Source: Taxawa tesnikishii (nom. ined.)
Taxonomy: Eukaryota > Ascomycota > Dothideomycetes > Dothideales
DNA: 64,000 nt
Direction: 5' to 3'
Assembly (NCBI GenBank): GCA_030247885.1
Contig: JAPDRO010000010.1
Coordinates: forward strand, 868,001 to 932,000
Below the pieces are notes generated by a model. That model saw only the letters and a list, made by a program, of their open reading frames with translations. It searched no databases and was not told the origin of the DNA. The translations under genes were made by a program, and so were the position numbers. Shown piece by piece: positions 53,942 to 63,623 of the stretch; position 1 is the stretch's first letter, and each line of letters begins with the position of its first letter.

Positions 53942-54382
53942 AGAAGAGCGAACTTATAACGATAGCGAAGCTCGGTGTAAGCCACTCACTTGAGAACACA
54001 GAAGGAGGATCCCGGCCTGCGTCTTCTGTTATCACAACACATCAAGGGGCGTCTATGATGGTCTGTTGGCGAAACGGGTCAAGCCTATCACAGCGAATGT
54101 AGAAGCGCGTGGCGGCAACCCGTGTTCCGATCGATTGGTATAACTAAGTGTCGGCAGCGCTCTAGATTGCAGTAACTTACCGAGGTGGGGCTGCGAGGTA
54201 TATTGACTTGGGTAGGGTTAACAGCACAGATGCGGAATAGTGCACAAGCAGGTCATCACACCTCATTTTCCGCCGCATGCCAGAGAGTAAAACACTCTAA
54301 AGGAACAAGCTCGAGGGACGGAGCAAACACATCGGGACACGCAACCTTATCAAGCAAGTACGGATGCTGTGATGATCAGCAT

Positions 54383-55438
54383 CTAGGCAGTGTGATATGT
54401 TGAAGTTCTTACAGGCTTCAGCAACTTTTGATGGGGTGATCTCTTTACGTTGTGGATGTTGAATAAGTCCTCTAAAAGATCTACCAGTTGCTTGCAGCCA
54501 CTCCAGCGCTCAGCAGTTTTTAGTCCGTAGACTTTGTTCTGATCGCGTTGCTTGCGCACCTGCTTAGCGGTAGTCGTCCCAGATCGCAGTCGGCCGTCCA
54601 TGCAGTCCAGGAGGACTAGACCAAGGTCCTCGAGATCAGTATTAGGGAGGTCATCGATACCAGGCTTACTACAATTCTCCCAATCCGCTTTCCACGCAAA
54701 GTCAGCAGATACACTCCATTCGTACTTTGTGGACTCATACACAATAGCGGTTGCAATGTCCGGCTGCAGAAACGGATCGCTCGCAGATCAATGTGACCAT
54801 GCACCACGCCACGCAAACCCACATGCTGTATAGCGCCAAAGATCTGAGCAATGTTAGGGATGCCCGAGAGGTTATCTACTGCCACTCACCGATTTTGCTA
54901 GGAGACGAATATGCATTTCCGTCAGAGGAAGATGCACGTGAATGACCTCCTCAAGGGTGCATCGGAGATAGTCCATTCCGATGTAGATGTCAGCGTCATC
55001 TGCAAACGCGAATCTGATCTCGACGATGTTGTGATGTTTGAAGTCCTGTAAGTCTTGCAGAAGGGAACGTCCTACTGAGCGGTCAAGCCTCTTGAACATG
55101 TACATGACGGGTGGTCCGGCCTTAGGCATGCAGACAAATGATCTTTCTGCCCCTTGTGTGAGGATGCCGAGTTGGGTAAAGTCCTTCCATGGCGTGCACG
55201 CCTCAACTGTGACAGTGTCCTGCAAGCCTTTGTTGACACCAGGTCCTCCCCTGTAAGCTGGTGCAGGTGGCACAGGCATGGCATGAACAGCCGACGGAGG
55301 AATCCACGAAGGTTCTGACGATCGACCCATACTTCCATTCCTTCTTACCAGTGCTTGCGCCGTGGGCACATGTAGCTTGGCTGCTTGAGGTCGAGGGTGC
55401 CGCTCGATAGCCTGGGAGAGCCTCTTGTTGTTTTCCAT
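54383..55438 (-). CDS. Protein-kinase-like (probable pseudokinase) gene
   Basis: Exon 1 runs 55438-54890; the intron is 54844-54889 (GTGAGT...CTCAG); exon 2 runs from 54843. The product resembles fungal kinase-like proteins: CMPKAGPPVMYMFKRLD (possible Lys), FKHHNIVEIRFAFADD, IYIGMDYLRCTLEEV, then VVHGHIDLRAIRF at the catalytic-loop position, where HRD is replaced by HxHID. No DFG or APE is seen, so catalysis is doubtful. In exon 2 near 54770 the frame changes at a TTT run; one more T would join IRF to LQPDIATAIVYESTK. The 3' limit is unsure, since a GTAAGA donor near 54408 could add an exon. Confidence 0.6.
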
Positions 55439-55764
55439 AGCTCACTGCACGTTGCTGTTCTAAGATGATCCATCTTGAAGGCGGCAGCCAACTGATAAGC
55501 AAGACCTCTGCCGAGGCGAGACGGCGACATCCTGAAGACCAGATACCGCATCCTGAATGCCGCTTGTGTACGTTGACGCGCCGTGCTTGCCGTTATCATG
55601 CGCGGCGTAGGTGCGTGTGCGGCACAGGCGCGCATACGGCGTGTAGGCGTGACTGGTTGAAGATATAAATGTGCATGAACACTCCCTCCAGATGAAGCGT
55701 GCAACAGAATCGTCTGTGCCTTTTGCTTCCACCTCCTATCCTTGACCGTTCATCTTTCACCCTC
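55439..55764. promoter_or_regulatory. Divergent intergenic region
   Basis: 326 bp between the kinase-like gene (minus) and the next plus-strand gene; it holds both promoters. A TTTATATC segment near 55660 is TATA-like on the minus strand. Confidence 0.4.
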
Positions 55765-56270
55765 ATGGACAACGAATCCGCCGGGTGCGAACCGGCAAAC
55801 AGCGGCAAAAGCGTCGAAATGATCGGTTGTGAAACGATCCTTGCTGAGCTGCGGCAACTGAGTCATGAATTTCGACAGCTTCAGGCGTTCCTGATTGCAC
55901 AATCGGATGCCCGACAACGATTCATCGCTGCGGCGGAGCAGGTGCAGGCCGCGGTAGTGAGCCTTCACACGCTTGGGAACACACACGCCGGGGAGCCTGT
56001 ACCGGAACGTTATATTCGCCCATCAGCTACCGATGCACGACAGAGGCAAGTGACCGCATTCGCTCACTGTTGTTACATAACCTGATGTTCCGATACAGAG
56101 ACCGTGACCATGCGACAGCCAGCTCAAGCGGCTCTCAGACGGCTCTGCCACTCTCCCCACGAACGTTATCAACGCTAGCGTCCCTCGACCGAGCGCTGTC
56201 GTCATCCGAGCCGTCAGAATGGGCGGCTTCCGGCAAAAATGTTGGGGAGGGTTCGCACGACAACAGTTGA
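55765..56270 (+). CDS. Small helical protein with a probable GC-AG intron
   Basis: ATG at 55765 (MDNESAGCEP). Exon 1 runs to 56045 and contains a helical segment (ILAELRQLSHEFRQLQAFLI, then QRFIAAAEQVQAAVVSL). A 53-nt intron at 56046-56098 has donor AG|GCAAGT and acceptor ATACAG; using it continues in phase into RDRDHATASSSGS, ending at 56270 for about 150 residues. Without splicing the frame ends at 56085. No known domain. Confidence 0.5.
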
Positions 56271-56877
56271 GCAGACAAGCCGACCGTATACATAGGGTAC
56301 ACAGTGTTCGATCTGTATAAACGGATGGCTTCAGTAACGGATCATTGTCTTTCCGTTCGTTTGACTCGCACTGCACTGTATTACATATTATCGAGCTGTA
56401 GCCGTAGCACCTGTTGCACCTTGCGCCCTGTACTTCAAAGGAAGGCTTGGCTCGGTCAAAACCGAACCCCGCCCCTAAACTACCCGATTGGCTCCATAAA
56501 ATCATGCGCCAAGCGTCATGCAGCGATGATGGCGGCATACCCCGCTTGTTCAGCAGATCCCTACAAGCTCCTTTTCTTCCGTTCTTACGAGTTAGCTACA
56601 TACTACAGCTACCAATCAACTGCCTACTTACCAACCACCCTACCTCAGGGATCTGCACCCCAATCAGCGGCTATAGTCAGGATATGGGACCATTGTTGAC
56701 CATCTGCCTTGGGGAGGAGGGCGAGAGACAGGTATCAGGAAACAGTCCCTCGAAAAAAGCTCACAATCTGGTCTCCTATCAAGACACACCAGTATTGCTG
56801 GCTGCATGTTAGAGGATTCTTAAACCGTAAGACCATCCGCCTTCCGGTCTTCTTGAACATATGAATTATCAATAACG
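56271..56877. other. Intergenic
   Basis: About 600 bp, with no supportable gene. Confidence 0.35.
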
Positions 56878-57514
56878 ATGTCTTGCCAAGTCGTACGTCG
56901 AAAGCTCGCGCCCAAGATTCCCGCCGATCTGCCTGCCCATCCGTTCTTACATGCACTGCCCCCAGTCGAGAATATCCTCAAAGCCAGCAGGAAGCCTGTA
57001 CGGAAGACCCATGTGACGCAAAGTCAAGCACACGAAAACCGGCCGCTCGCTCAGAGGCAGAGCTGTTGAAGACGGAAAGATCAGAACATGCGGAAACACG
57101 TCAGTGGCTATGGGCCGAGATTGGTGTGCGTATACAGACACAAAGAGAGCTTGCTCAGATGTGGCAATATCGCGAAGATTGGGCAAGCCTCTGGGCCACA
57201 TGTAATGATATGCTCTTGCGATGCGATGCTGAAAGACTACACCTTGTGCAAGAGAATACACAACTGCGTCAGCAGCTGGACAAAGTGCGCGACGAGAGCC
57301 AATCGGTTTCGTGCAGCGTAAGCCCGCTCCATTCTATTGTTGTTGTTTGCATATGGCTAATGTCTTGCAGCACCATTCCGTCTTCAGCCTGGGCCTAGAT
57401 GCGATGGCAGCAAAGGACCGGGAAATTCGGTTGCTAGAACAGAAGGTTCTATCTCTTCAGACCGGGCAGAACTTGGAAGAGGTGCCAGAGGATAGTGAAA
57501 GGGGCGAGCAGTAA
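56878..57514 (+). CDS. Coiled-coil protein, two exons
   Basis: ATG at 56878 (MSCQVVRRKL). The frame changes near 57036 at an AAAA run (one more A would join QAHE to KPAARSEAELL). A long helical part follows (LKTERSEHAETRQWLWAEIG, LHLVQENTQLRQQLDKVRDE). The intron at 57318-57370 (GTAAGC...TGCAG) joins to HHSVFSLGLDAMAAKDREIR and ends SERGEQ at 57514. Heptad-like leucines suggest a coiled coil; function unknown. Confidence 0.5.
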
Positions 57515-57796
57515 AGGTTGTCACAGGAGGAGCATGACTTGTCGGTACAATCCGAATGCACGTTGCCTGTACTTGGGGCTGTATCATGTCCACTAGTTTT
57601 CCTTTGCTTGAGCTTGGAGCTGTGAGTAACTACAGATCCGGTTAGCACTCTATTGCGACTTCCGGTCGACTCGCTACTCTTTTCGCTCCTCTCTCCTCCC
57701 GAGGCTTGACAGCAAAAGAGAAGGGCACGCAAGCTACCTTGGAGTACATATACCACTAAGCGGCGCGATTGAGGCTCTCGGTACCGCCGTTTATGA
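57515..57796. other. Short intergenic
   Basis: 3' flank of the coiled-coil gene up to the next transposon; nothing else. Confidence 0.4.
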
Positions 57797-59648
57797 TAAC
57801 GTAGTCCGCGGGGATGTGGGTCACGCGGGGTAGTGGGTCAACGAATCTCTACCCTTTCAACTCCATTAATTATCTGCGCATTGCAACCATAATACAATCA
57901 GAATCAGAGTCGCTAGGTAGGTCCTCAAATAGCTCGTCTTCCTCCTCCTCAGTTATTTCTTTCGCCTTGCACTTACGTGGCCGTCCACGAGTCTTTTCTT
58001 TGCTGTCTCCGCTTCTGCTACCTTCGCTATCTCGAGTACTTCTTGCGTACTAAACACGAACTTCCCTTTCAATGCAACTCGCTTGCCTTTGTTTCGCGCC
58101 TTCCGTGTATTAAGAAGCTTCTCCTGCTCTGCCAACTGTTTGCGCATTGTAACGTTCTCGCTTTGCGTCAGTTCAAAAGCGCGAGTCATCCGCTCCGCGT
58201 ATCGCTTCGCCGGGGATGGAAGATCCTGGGCGGCCCTAATCGTGGAATTAAGTAGCGCATTCGCTTCTCGTAGTTCGGTGCCATCGGGCGGAGAGCTGTC
58301 AAGTAGCGATAAGTCCAGATCGGGTTGTTGTGGCGGCGTATGCGGTGGTGAAGCGCCTGGAGTCGTCCTCGTAGGCAGCTTATCAAGCACAGATATTGGG
58401 CTTAGCGGTACCAAACCAGCACCGCGCCATCCACCGAGGATATTGTTAGCTGTAAGTGCCTTTGCCCTCGCGCGGATATACGTCTCAACCCATTCTACGC
58501 GTGAGATGCGGCCTGAGTCGAGTCGAAGAGCGGCGTCGGTTTCGGAAGCTAGCGCGCGCTTAAGCGGCGCAAACACGCCAACATCAAGCGGTCGAAGGAT
58601 ATGCGAACAATGAGGTGGTAGTATCATCAAATCAATCGCATTCTGCATACAGAAGGCAATTACCTTGCCAGTAATATGGCTGCTGTGGCCGTCCATGATC
58701 AGTAGTCTCCGAGTTGTAGGGTCCTCCGGCCGTGTCAAAGGCTCGAACACGGTAGTCAGCCACTCGTAACCGTGGCTATCGGACGTCCAGCCGCTATTGC
58801 TAGTTGAGAACCTCCAGTCCTTGGGTGTTTGGGCAGGTATCCACGCAGTGTTGGTGTGTTTCGCCTTGTAGATCAACAAGGGTGGAACAGCCAGGCCGGC
58901 AGCGCTTACGCACTCGATTGCAGTTATCCATTCTTGCCTGCTAATGATCTGCTTCCAACTACTGTCCTCACGTATGTTGACCAATGCTCTTGATGACTGA
59001 CTCGCTCCGACTGCGAAGCCGGACTCGTCCATGTTGTAAACGTGCTCCGGCGCATATTGGTTCTGTATCCACATCTCCGTTACCGCGTCAAACCACTTCT
59101 TTGCGTTCTCGTAGCTCGTCGCTCTGAACCGTGCGCTATCAATCTGACGCGTCCAGATGCCTGCGATCTCAGGATGACGAGCCTTGAAGCGATCGAGCCA
59201 ATGCTCGCCAACTGGTCGAAGAGTTAGGGCGGAAGCCTTGGAAAGCTGGACGCGTCCGCGTCGTATCTCCTCAGCCATTTGTAGAGCCAACGCAGGCGAA
59301 GCGGGGAATCCGGTACGCGTAAGACGTGTAATCCATCGTACTAACGTCTTTTCTTCCGGTATAGAAAGGAGCTGCTCATCTTGGTGCGCTATAGCGCGTG
59401 AAGTTCGTCCAGACATGCGATGCTGTAGCGTTGTGTTCGGGACCTTGAATGCGAGGGCAGCCTTACGAACTGATGGGTATTCGTTGTTTTTAACAGCAGA
59501 AATGGCCTTCTGGATATCCTCTTCCGTATAAGCCTGTTTACTAGGTATAGAAGTACTCATGGTAGTTGGTAGTAACGGTAGAAGATTGGAGGTTCGCGTT
59601 GTAGTGACCCACTACCCCGCGTGACCCACATCCCCGCGGACTACGTTA
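57797..59648 (-). mobile_element. Fot1/pogo element B2, a mosaic copy
   Basis: 1852 bp, the same length and same ends as element B (TA, ACGTAGTCCGC, GGGGATGTGGGTCA and GGGGTAGTGGGTCA). The outer parts match element B almost base for base, but an inner block at about 58085-58605 matches element D (about 45190-45710) instead, with only a few differences visible. This is a mosaic, explained by gene conversion or template switching. Confidence 0.9.
57953..59560 (-). CDS. Fot1/pogo transposase of element B2
   Basis: An uninterrupted 535-residue frame. The N-terminal half is identical to element B's protein (MSTSIPSKQAYTEEDIQKA) and keeps the CCCC run that B lacks. From about KRALASETDAALRLDSGRIS to RKARNKGKRV it is element D's protein; after that it is B-like again. 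DDE_1 residues are present (YNMDESGF, LIMDGHSSH), but the segment around the third Asp reads LRPLDVGVF instead of LQPLDVGVF, at one edge of the mosaic block. The end KKRLVDGHVSARRKK is out of phase with the AT-hook by one A. Confidence 0.88.
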   Translation of the reverse strand: MSTSIPSKQAYTEEDIQKAISAVKNNEYPSVRKAALAFKVPNTTLQHRMSGRTSRAIAHQDEQLLSIPEEKTLVRWITRLTRTGFPASPALALQMAEEIRRGRVQLSKASALTLRPVGEHWLDRFKARHPEIAGIWTRQIDSARFRATSYENAKKWFDAVTEMWIQNQYAPEHVYNMDESGFAVGASQSSRALVNIREDSSWKQIISRQEWITAIECVSAAGLAVPPLLIYKAKHTNTAWIPAQTPKDWRFSTSNSGWTSDSHGYEWLTTVFEPLTRPEDPTTRRLLIMDGHSSHITGKVIAFCMQNAIDLMILPPHCSHILRPLDVGVFAPLKRALASETDAALRLDSGRISRVEWVETYIRARAKALTANNILGGWRGAGLVPLSPISVLDKLPTRTTPGASPPHTPPQQPDLDLSLLDSSPPDGTELREANALLNSTIRAAQDLPSPAKRYAERMTRAFELTQSENVTMRKQLAEQEKLLNTRKARNKGKRVALKGKFVFSTQEVLEIAKVAEAETAKKRLVDGHVSARRKK

Positions 59649-60260
59649 ACTACTACGGGCTCTGTATTGCGCCTAGTCATTTGCGAAAGCCTTTTGATCT
59701 TCATCTCAAAGTAGTGCCTCCTTTCTATGTAGTTTTCGCTCAGAAAACTTATCTATGTTCTCAAGTGTTCGTTTTCCAAGTTATGCTCTGTTTCACGTGG
59801 CTCTCACTCTGCAGTCCCTGCGCGAGGCCACCAATCTGATAGCATTCGCTCACGTACCGTACCCATGAGTAATACCGTACCCATGAGTAATTCCCAGTTA
59901 GAAAAAGAGGCAGTATCTTGTGTAGCATTCTGTAGCTTGTCACAATGACTCTATAGTCTCGTGATCTGTAAGGGGAGGTGAAAGACAAATGTCAGATACT
60001 GATCAATAGCTATCAAATTGTCTACAAGTTTGGCAAGGGTTTGAAATCATATGTTACGTCACCAATGGTCACAGGCTCAAAGTCTTTCTCCATCCGTGTT
60101 ATATCTGCAGCTGCAAGACATGAAGTGTCGATAGGACCATTGGATTGTACTACTGCGTCCACTGATGGTCTACACGAGATGAGTTGCTGGCTAGAGTCCT
60201 AGTCGCTTCAAAAGTCAGTCTGGAACTGCTCAAAGTCTCGCATCCATGAGCATTCAGCGT
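59649..60260. other. Intergenic with a small tandem duplication
   Basis: No gene. TACCGTACCCATGAGTAA occurs twice in tandem at about 59856-59891. Confidence 0.5.
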
Positions 60261-62285
60261 CTAACTTACGGTCTGGGGCGGTCGATGACTGTCCAATAGG
60301 CTAGGTGAGCGGTAGCTGCCGATTGATGGAGAGACATGAGAAGAAGGCAGCCCTAGATTTCCCATCGCCTCATCGAGCTGTTGCATGTCGTGCTCTTGCT
60401 GGCCTTTGTTGCCTGCTAGCCTTTTGTACAGCCAGGGATGCTCATTGCGGTTCTCCTCTCTTAAATATTCCATGGTATCAGGATGAATGTTATAATGCTG
60501 GCAGACAAGGAAGAATTTCCTGGCTTGATGTCGAGCGTAGCGCCGCTCAGCGGCCCACGACTCAACATTCTGCTTTGAGGAGATCTTCGACAATTCAGTT
60601 TTGGTAAGCCAAGCCTTCGCATTTCCGTCATTTCCATTGCGCCACTGAACTTGAAAGTAACTGATTGGTTCCCGCGGATTGATCGGTCTACCATCAGCAC
60701 GCCATCTTTTCTCGTAGACATACTCAGGGTCCAATTCGACGAAATGTAGGATTCCTTTGATGTCTGCGTGTTTCTTACCCTCCAGGAAAGCGGCGTCCAC
60801 GCCCCTTGGCCACCTTTTCCAGAGCAACGCGCCTTCCCCTTTGCCACAGGCTGCCGACGGCAGGCTTATGAACAAGGGCCGGCGTTCTGTGCCACAGTTG
60901 ACGATTGTTCTATAGCCAGTTCCTGTTTTAGTGACAAATTCTATCTTTCCAAAGGCTTGGATCTGCGATTCACTTTGGACGCTCAATGTACCAACCCATG
61001 CGATGCTGTTGCCTTTATTCTGAAGGCGGAGAAGGTCTGCTGGGTTCAATCGATCAGAGATCCCCGACGTAGGGACTACATTCGGAGCGGATGAGGTAGA
61101 TGCTGCACTAGGTGCATGAGACGAAGGCATGGGCATGCTCTGCACCTCCCCTCTCCACCTTCGGATCAGCGCCTGGTCCTCTTCTGTACTGCCCGTTGAG
61201 CCCGACAAGCACGCCATGAAGAGCTGTTCCATTTCGTCCTCGTTCAGAGTATCAGTGTCAAAACCAGGTATGGTTATACCGCAGAACGCAAGCTTTGCCC
61301 CTTGCAGCGCGACGCCCTTAGACCGTTCGGATTTGGACTTGTTCAGTAGCTCTTCCATTTTAGAGACATCTATCTCAACATGGTTGACAGAAGGTATGTC
61401 GCAAGCGCGGAGTTGCTTGTTGACTTCTCTGAGAGTAACAATCGCTTGTTCTTTGTCTTTGGAACTTGCGTCACCAGCGAGGGTAGCGAGGGCCGTTCCG
61501 GCTCCTTGACCTGCTGCCGTTTGCTTCTTGTTGACTTGTATCAATAGACGATTGAGAGCCACTTGGTCTTTCGCGTCTGCTGCCTCAAAGATTTGGTGAA
61601 TCAGCTCTTTAGCTTGTTTGCTGACCAACTGGCTTGGTTGAAGCCCATATTTGTGGGCGAGGGAAATAAGCATGCGAAAAGCTCCTACGAGCTTGCCGGT
61701 GAGGGCGTCCTTTTCGGGTTTCGGGCCCGTCCAATCCTTCCACTGGGTCAGCATATGTCGCATGGAGTTGATTTGGCCCGAAATGGAGGGAATGGTCTGG
61801 TTCCAGTTAGCCAAGTCGGTCTTGTTGTCACCGGCCTTTTGAATGATCTGTTTTTGTTTGTCCTCTACTACTTTGCGATCTCCGTCGGTAAGTGTGGCGT
61901 TCCACATGGTTCTGAACACAGGATACATGTCCTCAATGAGTTGGACCACTCCTGCTGGGTGTGTTGTCTGAGGCTTTTCTAAGATCTCGTTCAAGTTGAG
62001 TTCGCCTTCCGTGAGTAAGGAAGTGTTATCTGGGGTCCCATCGCTACTTTCTTCTGGTGGTTCATCCCCATGAGCGCTAGGATGGAATTCCTCCCCACCC
62101 ATTTCGATGTCATCTGCATCCTGCACAGTAGGTTGACGAGGATTGTCTTGTGTATTGACGGAGCTATCTGGCAAAGTTGGGTAAAAGACATGGCTCAAGA
62201 AAAGGCGAGTGTTGTATTGTTCGAGAAACGCTGGGCAACTCAGCTGCCAATTTATCGGAGAGCCCTCGCTCTCCATATACGGCAA
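60261..62285 (-). CDS. 674-residue orphan protein
   Basis: A single intact exon. Order: acidic, Ser/Thr-rich N-terminus (residues about 30-110); a helical middle (FRTMWNATLTDGDRKVVED, MRHMLTQWKDWTG, ALNRLLIQVNKKQ, about 115-330); a Ser/Ala/Pro-rich linker (about 395-430); a C-terminal mixed region with many Trp/Tyr residues (KIEFVTKTGTGYRTIVNCGT, LLWKRWPRGVDAAFLEG, VQWRNGNDGNAKAWLTKTEL), which reads like a small beta-rich module; then a basic helix and a low-complexity tail. No signal peptide, membrane segment or catalytic motif is recognised. The absence of any break over 2 kb in this damaged region suggests it is maintained. Confidence 0.65.
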   Translation of the reverse strand: MPYMESEGSPINWQLSCPAFLEQYNTRLFLSHVFYPTLPDSSVNTQDNPRQPTVQDADDIEMGGEEFHPSAHGDEPPEESSDGTPDNTSLLTEGELNLNEILEKPQTTHPAGVVQLIEDMYPVFRTMWNATLTDGDRKVVEDKQKQIIQKAGDNKTDLANWNQTIPSISGQINSMRHMLTQWKDWTGPKPEKDALTGKLVGAFRMLISLAHKYGLQPSQLVSKQAKELIHQIFEAADAKDQVALNRLLIQVNKKQTAAGQGAGTALATLAGDASSKDKEQAIVTLREVNKQLRACDIPSVNHVEIDVSKMEELLNKSKSERSKGVALQGAKLAFCGITIPGFDTDTLNEDEMEQLFMACLSGSTGSTEEDQALIRRWRGEVQSMPMPSSHAPSAASTSSAPNVVPTSGISDRLNPADLLRLQNKGNSIAWVGTLSVQSESQIQAFGKIEFVTKTGTGYRTIVNCGTERRPLFISLPSAACGKGEGALLWKRWPRGVDAAFLEGKKHADIKGILHFVELDPEYVYEKRWRADGRPINPREPISYFQVQWRNGNDGNAKAWLTKTELSKISSKQNVESWAAERRYARHQARKFFLVCQHYNIHPDTMEYLREENRNEHPWLYKRLAGNKGQQEHDMQQLDEAMGNLGLPSSHVSPSIGSYRSPSLLDSHRPPQTVS

Positions 62286-62465
62286 GAAAGCCTGTGCACG
62301 GCCCTATTCCCGGATCTTGTCTCCGGACGCCCGTCCAACGCGTCCAGCGTCCAAAGTCCAACGCCCGCTTCCCGAACCCAACCGCTTTGTGTCCCGCGAG
62401 ACAAAATATATGTCCGTCGACCAAGAGAACTAGATTTTTGCAGTACAGCTGGTTTAAGAGGTGCA
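62286..62465. promoter_or_regulatory. Divergent promoter region
   Basis: 180 bp between the 674-residue gene (minus) and the secreted-protein gene (plus), probably a shared bidirectional promoter. A short TTTTG-rich stretch lies just before the plus-strand ATG. The plus-strand frame stays open upstream of 62466, but that part is antisense to the other gene. Confidence 0.4.
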
Positions 62466-63218
62466 ATGCTTGGCTTTCTAACTCTGTTTATCGGCGCCAG
62501 TGCCGCCTTCGCAAAACAGTATGGTTATATCTTGGTACAGTCGTACCTCTGCCTTCTGCTACTAATCTCTTCACGTAGTGCCGCATCCTGGAACGAAACA
62601 TCCTCAGGGGTCATCATTCCAGTGAATATCGAATCCAATCTGAGCTTCGTACCATCGTCGGTTAGCGCACCTTCCGGCTCGACAATACGCTTGCAATATT
62701 CGGGTGCCGACATTGGGCCTGTAGCAATATGGCAAGCTCTGGATCCTTGTCAAAAAAACCATACAAATACATCTGTACCTATGCCATCGTTCCACCAGTT
62801 TTCCAACGGGTTACACACTCTGGACCTGAAAACCGAGCTCAATGAACGCTACTTTCTCAGCTTTGCTAAAGCGGACTCGAAGCCGTACTGCGACAGCGGG
62901 AGAATGCTATACGTTACTCCAATGGATAAGCAGGTTCCATGTGGCTGCAAGTCTGATGGCGTTGGACCTACCGCTTCGGCGGGATTTGCAACGAAACCGA
63001 GCAGTGGCGTGCAGACGCCCAGCATCGTATACGCAAGCAACGTAGCAGTTTCAAGCACACAGCTCAGCAATACCGGAACAAGCGCGTTTCCAAGTAATCA
63101 GTACACAGTGAGCGCACCGGGCCATACTTCACCTCCTATTACAGGTATGGCTAGCAAATACACAGCCACGGGTTGCTTGGTTCTATCGATGTTACTCAGT
63201 GCCTTCTTCTGTCTCTAG
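62466..63218 (+). CDS. GPI-anchored cupredoxin-like secreted protein
   Basis: ATG at 62466. Signal peptide MLGFLTLFIGASAAFA. A likely 60-nt intron at 62519-62578 (GTATGG...ACGTAG, with TACTAAT near its 3' end) preserves the frame. The mature part (IIPVNIESNLSFVPSSVSAP, SGSTIRLQY, then FHQFSNGLHTLDL and PYCDSG) resembles the fungal extracellular Ser-rich cupredoxin-like family, though the copper-ligand His/Cys/Met set is incomplete as far as I can see. A Ser/Thr-rich stalk and a hydrophobic C-terminal tail (CLVLSMLLSAFFCL) predict a GPI anchor at the cell surface. Confidence 0.7.
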   Translation: MLGFLTLFIGASAAFAKQYGYILVQSYLCLLLLISSRSAASWNETSSGVIIPVNIESNLSFVPSSVSAPSGSTIRLQYSGADIGPVAIWQALDPCQKNHTNTSVPMPSFHQFSNGLHTLDLKTELNERYFLSFAKADSKPYCDSGRMLYVTPMDKQVPCGCKSDGVGPTASAGFATKPSSGVQTPSIVYASNVAVSSTQLSNTGTSAFPSNQYTVSAPGHTSPPITGMASKYTATGCLVLSMLLSAFFCL

Positions 63219-63623
63219 TAGGTTTGTATAGCGTAGCCATCTAGATAGTCATTCCGTATGTAGAACAGCAATACAATAGTCAAGATTACATTGCACCGTC
63301 GTAAAGTCCAGAACATTATAAAGAGCCACCAATACAGATCAAAATGCATGTGTTTGCACATGTGTGACATTGTGAGACATCCGAGACAACGAAAGGCCAA
63401 CAGTGCATACTCACCCATGTCACAAAGACCCATTTCCGAACTCTGTAAGCTAACCTCGAATCGGTCCCAGTTTTGAGCGCTGAGATCCCACTTCAGGGAC
63501 GTTCATACTCGAGAGTGTATGTTAGGGAAAAGGGACTGATTACATAGCATGCAAAGGGATATAAGACGAGGCGAAGTACTAATGTACGTCTATGACTAGG
63601 ATTGCATTGTAGCTAGAAGAAAA
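63219..63623. other. Intergenic
   Basis: 3' flank of the GPI-anchored protein gene and 5' flank of the edge gene; no further features seen. Confidence 0.4.

Noticed and set aside
62070-62465. N-terminal extension of the GPI-anchored protein frame
   Set aside because: It is antisense to the 674-residue gene and lacks a signal peptide, whereas the Met at 62466 begins a clear one.
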